Shown here one piece after another: positions 1 to 4,970 of a stretch of 5,158 nt of DNA. Under the pieces are notes generated by a model. It saw only the letters and a list, made by a program, of their open reading frames with translations, did no database searches and had not been told where the DNA came from. Source of the DNA: Bacillota bacterium. GTDB taxonomy: Bacteria; Bacillota; DSM-12270; Thermacetogeniales; Thermacetogeniaceae. The position numbers were made by a program, and so were the translations under genes. Location of the stretch: assembly GCA_030627585.1 (NCBI GenBank), contig DAOURU010000106.1:1-5158 (forward strand), given 5' to 3'. Each line of letters starts with the position of its first letter. Positions within the stretch are counted from its first letter, which is position 1.

Positions 1-879
1 GAGCGGCTCCACAGCCATCTTTTAAACATCGGTGTGGCCTGCCATTTCATCGGATTTGATACGGGATTTATGCAGCTCTTCCGGGTCCGGGAAAAATCCA
101 TGGAAATGGCGGAAATCCTCACCGGGGCCCGGAAAACCTACGGGATGAACCTGATCGGAGGGGTGCGCAAGGACATCTTGAAGGATGAGCGGGACCGCTT
201 GCTCGCTTTAATGGCCGAAGTCCGCAAAGAAGTCGATGAAATGATCGATATCCTGGTCAACACCCCCAACCTGTTCCACCGCACCCAGGGGGTTGGTGTG
301 CTGGACCGGAAAGTTGCCAGGGACCTCAGCCCGGTCGGCCCCAACATTCGGGGGTCCGGCTACAGGCGGGATACCAGGGCCGACCACCCTTACTGCGCCT
401 ATGATCGCGTCCCCTGGAAGCTGATCACCCAGGAAGGGAACGATGTTCTCGCCAGGACCCTGGTCCGGGCCTTAGAGATTTATGAGATATTCTCGATTTT
501 GGAAAACTGCCTGAGCGAGATGCCGGACGGCCCCATACTGGTTGAGGGCTTCACCTATAAACCGCATCGCTGGGCGGTGGGGTGTGTTGAGGCCCCCCGG
601 GGTGAAGACATCCACTGGCTGATGACCGACAACAACCAGAAGGTATACCGGTGGCGGCCGCGCGCCTCCAGCTACAACAACTGGCCGCCGATCAGGTACA
701 TGCTCCGGGGGAACGTGATCTCCAACGCTCCCCTCATTGTGGCCAGCATCGACCCCTGTTACTCGTGTACGGAGCGGGTTACCGTAGTCGACATTCGTAA
801 GCAGAAGGCGAAGACCATCTCTTACCAGGAGTTGGAGCGGTACTGCCGCGAACAGAAAGACTCCCCGCTCAAGTCTTGA
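1..879 (+). CDS. hycE: Formate hydrogenlyase [NiFe]-hydrogenase large subunit HycE, C-terminal part (5' end outside window)
   Basis: The frame is open from base 1, so this is the last 292 residues of a longer protein; the E. coli family member is about 569 residues. The large subunit of group 4 membrane-bound hydrogenases carries the Ni-Fe site that reduces protons to H2. Visible landmarks are the EAPRGED stretch shared with NuoD-like proteins (codons about 196-202) and the C-terminal nickel-ligand motif DPCYSCTER at codons 251-259. The N-terminal CxxC ligand pair and any NuoC-like domain lie upstream. After Arg259 come 33 residues, close to the 32-residue tail that HycI removes from E. coli HycE after an Arg, so the predicted cut is R259/V260. 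An internal GTG at 34 could be mistaken for a start but lies inside conserved protein. hycF begins 37 bases downstream, preceded by a strong ribosome binding site, and the protease gene hycI is in the same operon. Confidence 0.96.
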   Translation, partial: ERLHSHLLNIGVACHFIGFDTGFMQLFRVREKSMEMAEILTGARKTYGMNLIGGVRKDILKDERDRLLALMAEVRKEVDEMIDILVNTPNLFHRTQGVGVLDRKVARDLSPVGPNIRGSGYRRDTRADHPYCAYDRVPWKLITQEGNDVLARTLVRALEIYEIFSILENCLSEMPDGPILVEGFTYKPHRWAVGCVEAPRGEDIHWLMTDNNQKVYRWRPRASSYNNWPPIRYMLRGNVISNAPLIVASIDPCYSCTERVTVVDIRKQKAKTISYQELERYCREQKDSPLKS

Positions 880-916
880 AATAATTGTACCGGGAAGAGG
901 GAAGGAGGTTAACAAG

Positions 917-1453
917 ATGATCAAGCTGCTTAAAAAAGTGCTCCAGGTAGGAGAGGCAACTCTGAAATACCCCTTTGCGCCGGCGGAGGTGGCGCCCGGC
1001 TTCCGGGGCAAGCCGGTTTATAACTTTGAGCAGTGCATCTCCTGCGGCGCCTGCACCCTCGCCTGTCCGGCGAATGCCATCACCTTAAGCTGCGATCTGG
1101 AAAAGGGAATCAGGACCTGGCAGCTTTTCTACGGCCGCTGCATTTTCTGCGGGCGCTGTGAAGAGGTTTGCCCGACGGAAGCGATCACCCTTTCTCCTGA
1201 ATTTGAAATGGCTGCTTTCAACAGGGAGGATCTGATCTGCCGGGCCGACTTCCGTTTGAATAAGTGCAGTTTGTGCGACAGGTTCTTCACTCCGGCGAAG
1301 GAGCTGGAATACGTCCTCTCTGTGATGATGCAGGCCGGGCTTCCCGAGCCGGAAATCGCGAACCGGAGGGCCCTTTTAGAGGTCTGCCCCGAGTGCAGGA
1401 GAAAGGTTGACGTGGAAAAGATGAAAAAGGCCATGTTCGCGCCCCTTGAATAG
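917..1453 (+). CDS. hycF: Formate hydrogenlyase iron-sulfur subunit HycF (NuoI-like)
   Basis: This 178-residue protein (E. coli HycF is about 180) carries two classic 4Fe-4S motifs: CISCGACTLACP (Cys40, 43, 46, 50) and CIFCGRCEEVCP (Cys75, 78, 81, 85). It is the soluble-arm subunit that relays electrons from the formate dehydrogenase side to the hydrogenase small subunit. The C-terminal third has two more CxxC pairs, CSLC (117-120) and CPEC (157-160), in the same arrangement as enterobacterial HycF, which suggests an extra single-metal site. The N-terminal phrase FRGKP is also shared with HycF. The ATG start is supported by AAGGAGGT at 902-909 with a 7-base spacer. The stop at 1451-1453 runs straight into the ribosome binding site of hycG. 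Residue identity and gene order make the call firm; related NuoI-like subunits of other group 4 hydrogenases are the only alternative. Confidence 0.96.
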   Translation: MIKLLKKVLQVGEATLKYPFAPAEVAPGFRGKPVYNFEQCISCGACTLACPANAITLSCDLEKGIRTWQLFYGRCIFCGRCEEVCPTEAITLSPEFEMAAFNREDLICRADFRLNKCSLCDRFFTPAKELEYVLSVMMQAGLPEPEIANRRALLEVCPECRRKVDVEKMKKAMFAPLE

Positions 1454-1458
1454 GAGGT
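1452..1458 (+). promoter_or_regulatory. Ribosome binding site that fixes the TTG start of hycG
   Basis: AGGAGGT overlaps the hycF stop codon and stands 7 bases before TTG at 1466. The in-frame GTG at 1457 lies inside this site and so cannot be the start used with it. Confidence 0.8.
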
Positions 1459-1465
1459 GGAGAAA

Positions 1466-2266
1466 TTGATTACTTTAAAGCAGGAACTGGATGCCAGCCA
1501 GAAGCAAAAGCTCCTGGAGCTAAAGCTGAAACTTTTAAAGCAGATTAAGCGCTCGGTGTATGTCTACCGGGTTGACTGCGGGGGATGCAACGGCTGTGAG
1601 ATCGAGATCTTTGCCGCAATTACACCCCTTTTTGACGCGGAAAGATTCGGGATCAAGGTGGTGGGTTCCCCCCGGCACGCCGATGTCGTAGTCTTTACAG
1701 GCCCCATGACGAGATCCATGCGGGTGCCCGCCATCCGGGCTTACCGGGCGGCCCCCGAGCCCAAGGTCGTGGTAGCCTACGGCACCTGCGGCTGCAGCGG
1801 TGGGATCTTCCACGACAGCTACGCCGTCTGGGGTGGGGCCGACAGCATTTTCCCTGTTGATCTCTATATTCCGGGGTGTCCTCCCACTCCCTGCGCCACC
1901 ATCCACGGTTGCGCGGTTGCCCTCGGTTTGCTGCAACAGAAGATGAAGGGCGAGCATTACGTGGAAGGAGCGGGAGCGGGAGCGAAGCTCAAGTTTCCCG
2001 AGGTTCCCATCGACCTCCGGAAGGAGATCGAGCGGGAGGCCCGCCGCCTCTGCGGGTACTGGCACGGGAAGCGGATCGCGGAGCAATATCTGGAGTTTCT
2101 CCGAGAAAAGGATCTGCAGAGGATTGAACAGAAACTGGATGCATTCTTGAATGCAGAGAAGGACCCGCGCCTTGTGGAAGTCTATCTTAAAATTCACCGG
2201 CTCTACGTGGCTAAAATGGAAAGGAGCGGGCGGCAATGTCCAGAAAGGTTGAATTTTACCAGTTGA
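1466..2266 (+). CDS. hycG: Formate hydrogenlyase [NiFe]-hydrogenase small subunit HycG (NuoB-like)
   Basis: From the TTG start the protein has 266 residues (E. coli HycG 255). It holds the single 4Fe-4S cluster next to the NiFe site. The expected ligands are visible: DCGGCNGCEIEI (Cys41 and Cys44 within it), GTCG (Cys108) and IPGCPPTPCA (Cys138). Long segments such as PLFDAERFGIKVV, SPRHADVVVFTGP and SGGIFHD match HycG rather than complex I NuoB. The first 30 residues are a charged, Lys/Leu-rich helix ahead of the conserved core, as in the E. coli protein. The C-terminal region from about residue 165 is charged and mostly helical, with a shared PRLVE segment near the end. The gene overlaps hycH by 31 bases, which is longer than usual. 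The TTG start is chosen from ribosome binding site spacing; GTG at 1457 would add only three residues. Confidence 0.95.
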   Translation: MITLKQELDASQKQKLLELKLKLLKQIKRSVYVYRVDCGGCNGCEIEIFAAITPLFDAERFGIKVVGSPRHADVVVFTGPMTRSMRVPAIRAYRAAPEPKVVVAYGTCGCSGGIFHDSYAVWGGADSIFPVDLYIPGCPPTPCATIHGCAVALGLLQQKMKGEHYVEGAGAGAKLKFPEVPIDLRKEIEREARRLCGYWHGKRIAEQYLEFLREKDLQRIEQKLDAFLNAEKDPRLVEVYLKIHRLYVAKMERSGRQCPERLNFTS

Positions 2267-2634
2267 GCCGGAAGTTTGTGGACAGCAAGGATGTCCCGGA
2301 AAAGTTCCAGCACCTGATCTATTACAGCCTGGCCATCGGCCACCACGTCGGAGTCCTGGACTGTTTCCGGAAAATTATGGGCATGGACCGGGAGGAATAC
2401 GCAAAGTGGATCGCGAAGTTTCCCCCGGGAGAGGGGAGGCGGAAACTGGAGGGGGTCTTGAAATGGGGAGAAATCGAAATTACCAGGGAGCATATCGGAA
2501 TCCTCCTGCGTTCTCTCAATTCAGCCCTGCCGGGAATGTTGCCGGAGGAGAAGGAGTGGGCCTATTCCCTGATGGGGCTTTTGCGGGCAATCGCCGAAGA
2601 GCCGGCAATCTACCTGGTGGTAAGGGCATCATGA
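2236..2634 (+). CDS. hycH: Formate hydrogenlyase maturation protein HycH
   Basis: The 132-residue product matches HycH (E. coli about 136 residues) over its whole length. The opening resembles S-x-KV-x-F-x-QLSRKF, followed by YYSLAIGHHxGVxDC near residues 29-43, GRRKLEGV-x-KWGEI in the middle, and AIYLVVR at the end. HycH is a cytoplasmic protein needed for assembly of active hydrogenase 3; its precise biochemical action is unsettled, and no cofactor-binding motif is visible. The ATG has AAAGGAG at 2220-2226 with a 9-base spacer, so it is a well-supported start even though it lies 31 bases inside hycG. It ends in an ATGA overlap with hycI, a sign of coupled translation. HycH is much more specific to formate hydrogenlyase than HycE-G, so it strengthens the operon assignment. 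Confidence 0.94.
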   Translation: MSRKVEFYQLSRKFVDSKDVPEKFQHLIYYSLAIGHHVGVLDCFRKIMGMDREEYAKWIAKFPPGEGRRKLEGVLKWGEIEITREHIGILLRSLNSALPGMLPEEKEWAYSLMGLLRAIAEEPAIYLVVRAS

Positions 2635-3080
2635 AAGGTCTCGTGATTACAGTTGGAAACAGTTTAATGGGGGATGACGGAGCCGGGCCGCTGCTGGCCC
2701 GGCTCCTTGTCTCCTCTCCGCTTTCAGATTGGGAGGTAATCGATGGGAAATCGGCGCCGGAAAACTGCCTGCATCAGGTTCGTAAGATCAACCCCGAACT
2801 GGTCGTTGTGGTAGACGCGGCGGAAATGGGCCTGGCGCCGGGGAGCATCCGCCTCCTTTCCGAGGATTATATAGCCGACCAGTTCATCTTCACCACCCAT
2901 GATTTGCCGCTGACGTTTTTTCTGCTCGCCTTGAAAGAGATTGCTCCCAGGGTCTGTTTTGTAGGAATTCAGCCGAAGGTGGTTGCCTTCGGCTATCCCC
3001 TCTCCCGAGAGGTCAGGGAGGCGGTGGAAACTGTCTACGAGCAGTTGAAATCCGGGAGCCCAACCTTCCCCGAACTCTAA
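2631..3080 (+). CDS. hycI: Hydrogenase maturation endopeptidase HycI
   Basis: This 149-residue protein belongs to the HycI/HybD protease family, which trims the C-terminal tail of the hydrogenase large subunit once nickel is inserted. The start MKGLVITVGNSLMGDDGAG carries the family GN-x(5)-D motif. The nickel-sensing ligands fall at the same numbers as in E. coli HycI: Asp16, Asp62 (VVVVDAAEMG) and His90 (TTHDLPL). The closing region GIQPK-VVAFGYPLS-x-EVREAVETVY is also typical. The upstream frame is open back to 2406, but homology begins at the ATG at 2631, which overlaps the hycH stop as ATGA. There is only a weak GGTGG ahead of it, consistent with coupled translation. The expected substrate is the HycE encoded five genes' length upstream, whose tail begins after Arg259 of the visible part. 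Confidence 0.95.
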   Translation: MKGLVITVGNSLMGDDGAGPLLARLLVSSPLSDWEVIDGKSAPENCLHQVRKINPELVVVVDAAEMGLAPGSIRLLSEDYIADQFIFTTHDLPLTFFLLALKEIAPRVCFVGIQPKVVAFGYPLSREVREAVETVYEQLKSGSPTFPEL

Positions 3081-3100
3081 AAAGCCGGTTTTCCTCGTTT

Positions 3101-3160
3101 ACGAAAGGGATTCCAGATTCCCGGCAAAAATTACGAAATCACGGAACAAAAGGCACGAAA
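3101..3160 (+). repeat. Three phased ACGAAA hexamers
   Basis: ACGAAA occurs at 3101-3106, 3133-3138 and 3155-3160, spaced 32 and 22 bases, close to three and two helical turns. They lie about 120-175 bases upstream of the GC of the sigma-54-like site near 3264, a typical distance for activator sites. Function is inference only; hexamers can recur by chance. Confidence 0.3.
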
Positions 3161-3190
3161 AAAGCCTTGCGAAGCCTGAAACGGGGGGCC

Positions 3191-3225
3191 AAAAAGATGC
3201 AGTACCCTTGTTAGGGCATCTTTTT
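3191..3225 (+). terminator. Intrinsic terminator of the hyc operon
   Basis: AAAAAGATGC at 3191-3200 and GCATCTTTTT at 3216-3225 form a perfect 10-bp inverted repeat around a 15-base centre in which CCT and AGG can also pair. The right arm ends in five T. Because of the A-run on the left arm it could work on both strands. It lies 110 bases after the hycI stop. Confidence 0.75.
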
Positions 3226-3263
3226 GTGAGAATTTTGCCGGATAAAGAAGCTCCAGGATAGTT

Positions 3264-3280
3264 TGGTATGTTTTTTGCGT
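3264..3280 (+). promoter_or_regulatory. Weaker sigma-54-like (-24/-12) sequence
   Basis: TGGTATGTTTTTTGCGT has the GG (3265-3266) and GC (3277-3278) separated by exactly 10 bases, as required for sigma-54. It keeps TGG, A, G and TTGC of the YTGGCACG-N4-TTGCW consensus but departs at two -24 positions and at the final W. The start would be near 3290. The match is partial and partly T-rich background. Confidence 0.3.
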
Positions 3281-3297
3281 AAATATTTTGCATAAAT
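3273..3297 (+). repeat. 12-bp tandem direct repeat
   Basis: TTTTGCGTAAAT (3273-3284) and TTTTGCATAAAT (3286-3297) differ at one base and are separated by one base, a 13-bp period. The first copy overlaps the -12 part of the weaker sigma-54-like site. It could be a regulator site; nothing else in the window repeats it. Confidence 0.55.
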
Positions 3298-3342
3298 CCT
3301 TGAGATAAAAGGGATTAGAAGAGGAGATTAAAAGTCCTCAGG

Positions 3343-3552
3343 ATGGGTGTGACGAGAGAGGAGGAAGGGAAGTTATCCCCTATTACGTTTTTAGGAATTT
3401 TTAAAGGAATTGGGAACTCTGAATCCTTTTTAAGTGATAATTCATTGGCATATTTATTGCATGTTTCTTTTTTCACAAAAGAATTAGGTAAGGGGTTGCA
3501 ACAGTTTTATTTAAGGATAAGGAAGGGAAGGAAGGAAGGAGGGGCTGTTTAA
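3343..3552 (+). CDS. Doubtful 69-residue ORF of unknown function
   Basis: I do not recognise this product. The frame runs from ATG 3343 to a TAA that shares one base with the ATG of the next gene (TAATG), which would allow coupled translation. Against it, the nearest good Shine-Dalgarno-like sequence, GAGGAG at 3321-3326, is 16 bases from the ATG and can pair with TCCTC at 3335-3339. The base composition is far more AT-rich than any neighbour, and the best sigma-54 promoter match of the window (3445-3462) lies inside it. The predicted protein has a charged start, a Phe/Leu-rich middle and a very basic Arg/Lys/Gly end. That end simply translates the purine repeat of the next ribosome binding site. 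It is more likely the upstream region of the following gene than a protein. Confidence 0.22.
   Translation: MGVTREEEGKLSPITFLGIFKGIGNSESFLSDNSLAYLLHVSFFTKELGKGLQQFYLRIRKGRKEGGAV
3445..3462 (+). promoter_or_regulatory. Sigma-54 (-24/-12) promoter
   Basis: TTGGCATATTTATTGCAT matches the consensus YTGGCACG-N4-TTGCW at TTGGCA and TTGCAT, with GG (3447-3448) and GC (3459-3460) exactly 10 bases apart. Only the C and G after TGGCA differ. The predicted start is near 3472, giving a leader of about 80 bases before the 76-codon gene at 3552. Sigma-54 promoters need an enhancer-binding activator. In E. coli, formate hydrogenlyase genes are themselves sigma-54 dependent through FhlA, so the location next to hyc genes is suggestive, but no FhlA site was recognised here. 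Confidence 0.55.
3521..3544 (+). promoter_or_regulatory. Purine GGAAG-type repeat containing a ribosome binding site
   Basis: A 24-base run of only A and G is built of GGAAG/GAAG units and ends in AAGGAGG (3536-3542), 9 bases ahead of ATG 3552. It decides the start of the 76-codon gene and offers several overlapping Shine-Dalgarno registers. Such short repeats can slip in replication. Confidence 0.6.
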
Positions 3553-3782
3553 TGACTCCCGAGAATGAGGGCGGTAACGGGCATGTGAAGCGTGAGCAGG
3601 AGGAGAAAGCTGAAAAGAAATTACAAAAGCAAGAAATACCGGAAACCTCTCCCGAGGAAAAGGAGCCCCAGGCGGAAGAAAAGATCGAACTTGAGTTTCC
3701 CTATGACGACCTCGACTTTTTCTATAAATATGTCTTAAAAGAACTGGGGATCCAGAACCCCTTTAAGAAAAAAGAAAAATAG
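3552..3782 (+). CDS. Small highly charged protein of unknown function (76 residues)
   Basis: I do not recognise a family. The first 47 or so residues are almost all Glu, Lys, Gln and Pro with no hydrophobic core, so they are probably disordered. The C-terminal part, ELEFPYDDLDFFYKYVLKEL (about 47-66), is aromatic and amphipathic and looks like a docking helix, followed by GIQNPFKKKEK. There is no signal peptide, membrane segment or cysteine. The start is well supported by AAGGAGG with a 9-base spacer, and a strong terminator follows 54 bases after the stop, so the gene is probably expressed alone or with the doubtful ORF before it. The sigma-54 match at 3445-3462 would be its promoter. Placement beside formate hydrogenlyase genes makes a regulatory or assembly role possible, but that is only context. 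Codon use is less AT-rich than the preceding spacer, supporting real coding. Confidence 0.7.
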   Translation: MTPENEGGNGHVKREQEEKAEKKLQKQEIPETSPEEKEPQAEEKIELEFPYDDLDFFYKYVLKELGIQNPFKKKEK

Positions 3783-3783
3783 C

Positions 3784-3808
3784 ATTCTGAATGACAGGAA
3801 ATTCTGAA
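3784..3808 (+). repeat. Short direct repeat ATTCTGAA
   Basis: ATTCTGAA occurs at 3784-3791 and 3801-3808, 17 bases apart, just after the stop of the charged-protein gene. No function is apparent. Confidence 0.3.
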
Positions 3809-3836
3809 GGTAAAGTCCCGACTAAGTACCCCCCCA

Positions 3837-3896
3837 GAAGCCGCCATACACCTCCCACTGGTCGTAATGACCAGCCTTTTTGGCGGCTTCTTTTAT
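3837..3896 (+). terminator. Strong intrinsic terminator with nested palindrome
   Basis: GAAGCCGCCA (3837-3846) and TGGCGGCTTC (3881-3890) pair perfectly over 10 bp and are followed by TTTTATT. The 34-base interior contains a second hairpin, CTGGTC (3858-3863) and GACCAG (3869-3874) around GTAAT. It closes the small transcription unit before larE. The opposite strand has no T-run, so it acts on + strand transcripts. Confidence 0.85.
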
Positions 3897-3900
3897 TCCC

Positions 3901-4059
3901 ATTAAGTAACAGAAATCCGCCGGCAGTCTGGAAGGCGGCGGATGGATGAAAAATTGCCTGGCGTAAAAGGGTTTTGGGTTATTGCCGGAGAAAAATTAAC
4001 CGGAGCAGGCCGGAGTAAAAAATTTAAGCACAGGAACCGGAAACAGGAGGTTGGCTGAT
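3901..4059 (+). promoter_or_regulatory. larE leader region with hairpin and ribosome binding site
   Basis: No gene fits here. ATCCGCCG (3915-3922) and CGGCGGAT (3936-3943) form a perfect 8-bp hairpin without a T-run. A weak housekeeping-type promoter can be drawn from TTGCCT (3954-3959) and GTTATT (3978-3983), spacer 18. AGGAGG at 4045-4050 is the ribosome binding site: it touches the in-frame TTG at 4051 but stands 9 bases before GTG 4060, so it selects the GTG. Confidence 0.45.
3985..4015 (+). repeat. Three CCGGAG motifs in the larE leader
   Basis: CCGGAG occurs at 3985-3990, 4000-4005 and 4010-4015, with a related CCGGAA at 4037-4042. The first and third are followed by similar A-rich stretches ending in TTAA or TTTAA. 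They could be protein-binding sites or decoy ribosome binding sites; this is speculation. Confidence 0.35.
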
Positions 4060-4896
4060 GTGGATGATCTTGGCGCCAGGCTGGCCGGTTTGAGGAAGAT
4101 CGTCCGGGGGCTGGGAAGCGCCCTTGTGGCCTTTTCCGGAGGGGTGGACAGCACCTTTCTCCTCTGGGTGGCCCGGCAGGAACTGGGGGGCCGGGTTTGG
4201 GCGGTGACCGCCTCCTCTCCGGTTGATCCCCAGCGGGAGGTGGAGGAGGCGGGCGCAATCGCCCGGAAGCTGGGAGTAAAGCATCTGGTTGTTCCCTTCG
4301 ACCCTCTGGCCCTGCCGGAGTACCGGGCGAATTCTCCCGAACGCTGTTATTACTGCAAGAAGCTTCTTTACGCTAAATTTTGGGAACTGGCGCAGGAAAA
4401 GGGAATCGCCTGGGTGATTGACGGGGAAAATCAGGATGACGAAGGGGACTACAGGCCGGGCAGGTGTGCCGGGCGCGAGCTGGGGGTGCGCAGCCCGCTC
4501 CAGGAGACGGGATTAACGAAGGAGGAAATCCGCCGTTTATCGCGTGAGGCTGGGCTTCCCACGTGGAATAAACCTGCTGCCGCCTGTCTCGCCAGCCGCA
4601 TTCCTTACGGCGAGGAAATCACGCGGGAAAAGCTGCACATGATTGAACGGGCCGAAGAGTTTCTTCGCTCCCTCGGCTGCCGCCTGGTGAGGGTGAGGTC
4701 TCACGAGAGACTCGCCCGGATCGAGGGCGGACAAGAGGAATTTTCTTTGCTTCTTCAGTTCCGGCAAGAGGTAGTCGATTTTTTAAATAAACTCGGGTTT
4801 CTTTATGTCACCCTTGATCTGGCCGGGTATCGAACAGGAAGCATGAACGAAATGCTGCCCGGCATTCAAAAAAGTGATGAGGCCGGGGGGAATTAA
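4060..4896 (+). CDS. larE: ATP-dependent sulfur transferase LarE (nickel-pincer nucleotide cofactor synthesis)
   Basis: From GTG 4060 the product has 278 residues, the usual LarE length. LarE adenylates the nicotinic-acid-derived bis-carboxylate nucleotide made by LarB and adds sulfur; LarC then inserts nickel. The PP-loop ATP motif SGGVDST is at residues 26-32, and the family motifs DGENQDDEGDYRPG, TWNKPAAAC and YVTLDLAGYRTG-x-MNE are all present. Three cysteines stand out: Cys96 and Cys99 in ERCYYCKK, and Cys176 in AACLASR. The L. plantarum enzyme, as I recall its sequence, lacks the CxxC and gives up the sulfur of its own single cysteine near the last position. Homologues with all three cysteines, such as that of Thermotoga maritima, bind a 4Fe-4S cluster thought to supply sulfur without self-destruction. 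This protein fits the second type. No larB, larC or larA is in the window. The TTG at 4051 would add three residues but abuts the ribosome binding site. Confidence 0.93.
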   Translation: MDDLGARLAGLRKIVRGLGSALVAFSGGVDSTFLLWVARQELGGRVWAVTASSPVDPQREVEEAGAIARKLGVKHLVVPFDPLALPEYRANSPERCYYCKKLLYAKFWELAQEKGIAWVIDGENQDDEGDYRPGRCAGRELGVRSPLQETGLTKEEIRRLSREAGLPTWNKPAAACLASRIPYGEEITREKLHMIERAEEFLRSLGCRLVRVRSHERLARIEGGQEEFSLLLQFRQEVVDFLNKLGFLYVTLDLAGYRTGSMNEMLPGIQKSDEAGGN

Positions 4897-4907
4897 AGAG
4901 GATTTTT

Positions 4908-4967
4908 TTGATCAACATAGAATATTACGAGTACAGGAAGTTTTGCGGTAAAACAGCAAAAGAATAG
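4908..4967 (+). CDS. Possible 19-codon leader ORF before the structured RNA
   Basis: TTG 4908 opens a frame of 19 codons ending at TAG 4965-4967, with GAGG at 4898-4901 six bases upstream. The product reads INIEYYEYRKFCGKTAKE after the initiator. The amino acid mix looks protein-like (four aromatics, charged) rather than random, yet it is very short and I know no relative. It stops three bases before the closing helix of the RNA below. It may be a leader peptide, a remnant of the start of a lost gene, or chance. An inverted repeat TTTTGC (4941-4946) with GCAAAA (4956-4961) lies inside it. Confidence 0.22.
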   Translation: MINIEYYEYRKFCGKTAKE

Positions 4968-4970
4968 GAC

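Larger units (their letters stand above)
3081..3342. other. Intergenic region after hycI with terminator and candidate regulatory repeats
   Basis: No convincing gene lies here on either strand; the only longer frame, on the minus strand (3099-3293), has no homology that I recognise and spans a terminator. The stretch contains three ACGAAA hexamers (3101, 3133, 3155), a short GCCGG/CCGGC inverted repeat (3084-3088 with 3121-3125), the hyc terminator, then an AT-rich part with a direct repeat and a sigma-54-like sequence. GAGGA at 3321-3325 can pair with TCCTC at 3335-3339. Confidence 0.6.

Noticed and set aside
472..1011. Minus-strand 179-codon ORF
   Set aside because: It is the shadow of hycE and hycF, which have clear homology, and its product has no recognisable feature.
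1457..1465. GTG start for hycG
   Set aside because: The codon lies within the Shine-Dalgarno sequence itself.
1535..2236. Minus-strand 233-codon ORF
   Set aside because: It lies wholly opposite hycG, a conserved gene; open only because of GC-rich codon bias.
2406..2630. N-terminal extension of hycI to an upstream ATG
   Set aside because: The extra 75 codons overlap hycH, show no protease homology, and the HycI family begins at ATG 2631.
3141..3190. Resemblance to a cyclic di-GMP (GEMM) riboswitch, because of GCGAAGCCTGAAACGGG-like text
   Set aside because: The core GCACAGGGCAAACC and the tetraloop-receptor elements are absent, and the helices do not form.
3099..3293. Minus-strand 64-codon ORF after hycI
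   Set aside because: It crosses the hyc terminator, lacks a recognisable family and has no evident ribosome binding site.
4051..4059. TTG start for larE
   Set aside because: It touches the AGGAGG site with no spacer, whereas GTG 4060 has 9 bases.
3902..4284. Minus-strand ORFs opposite the start of larE
   Set aside because: Proline- and arginine-rich shadows of the larE frame and its leader.
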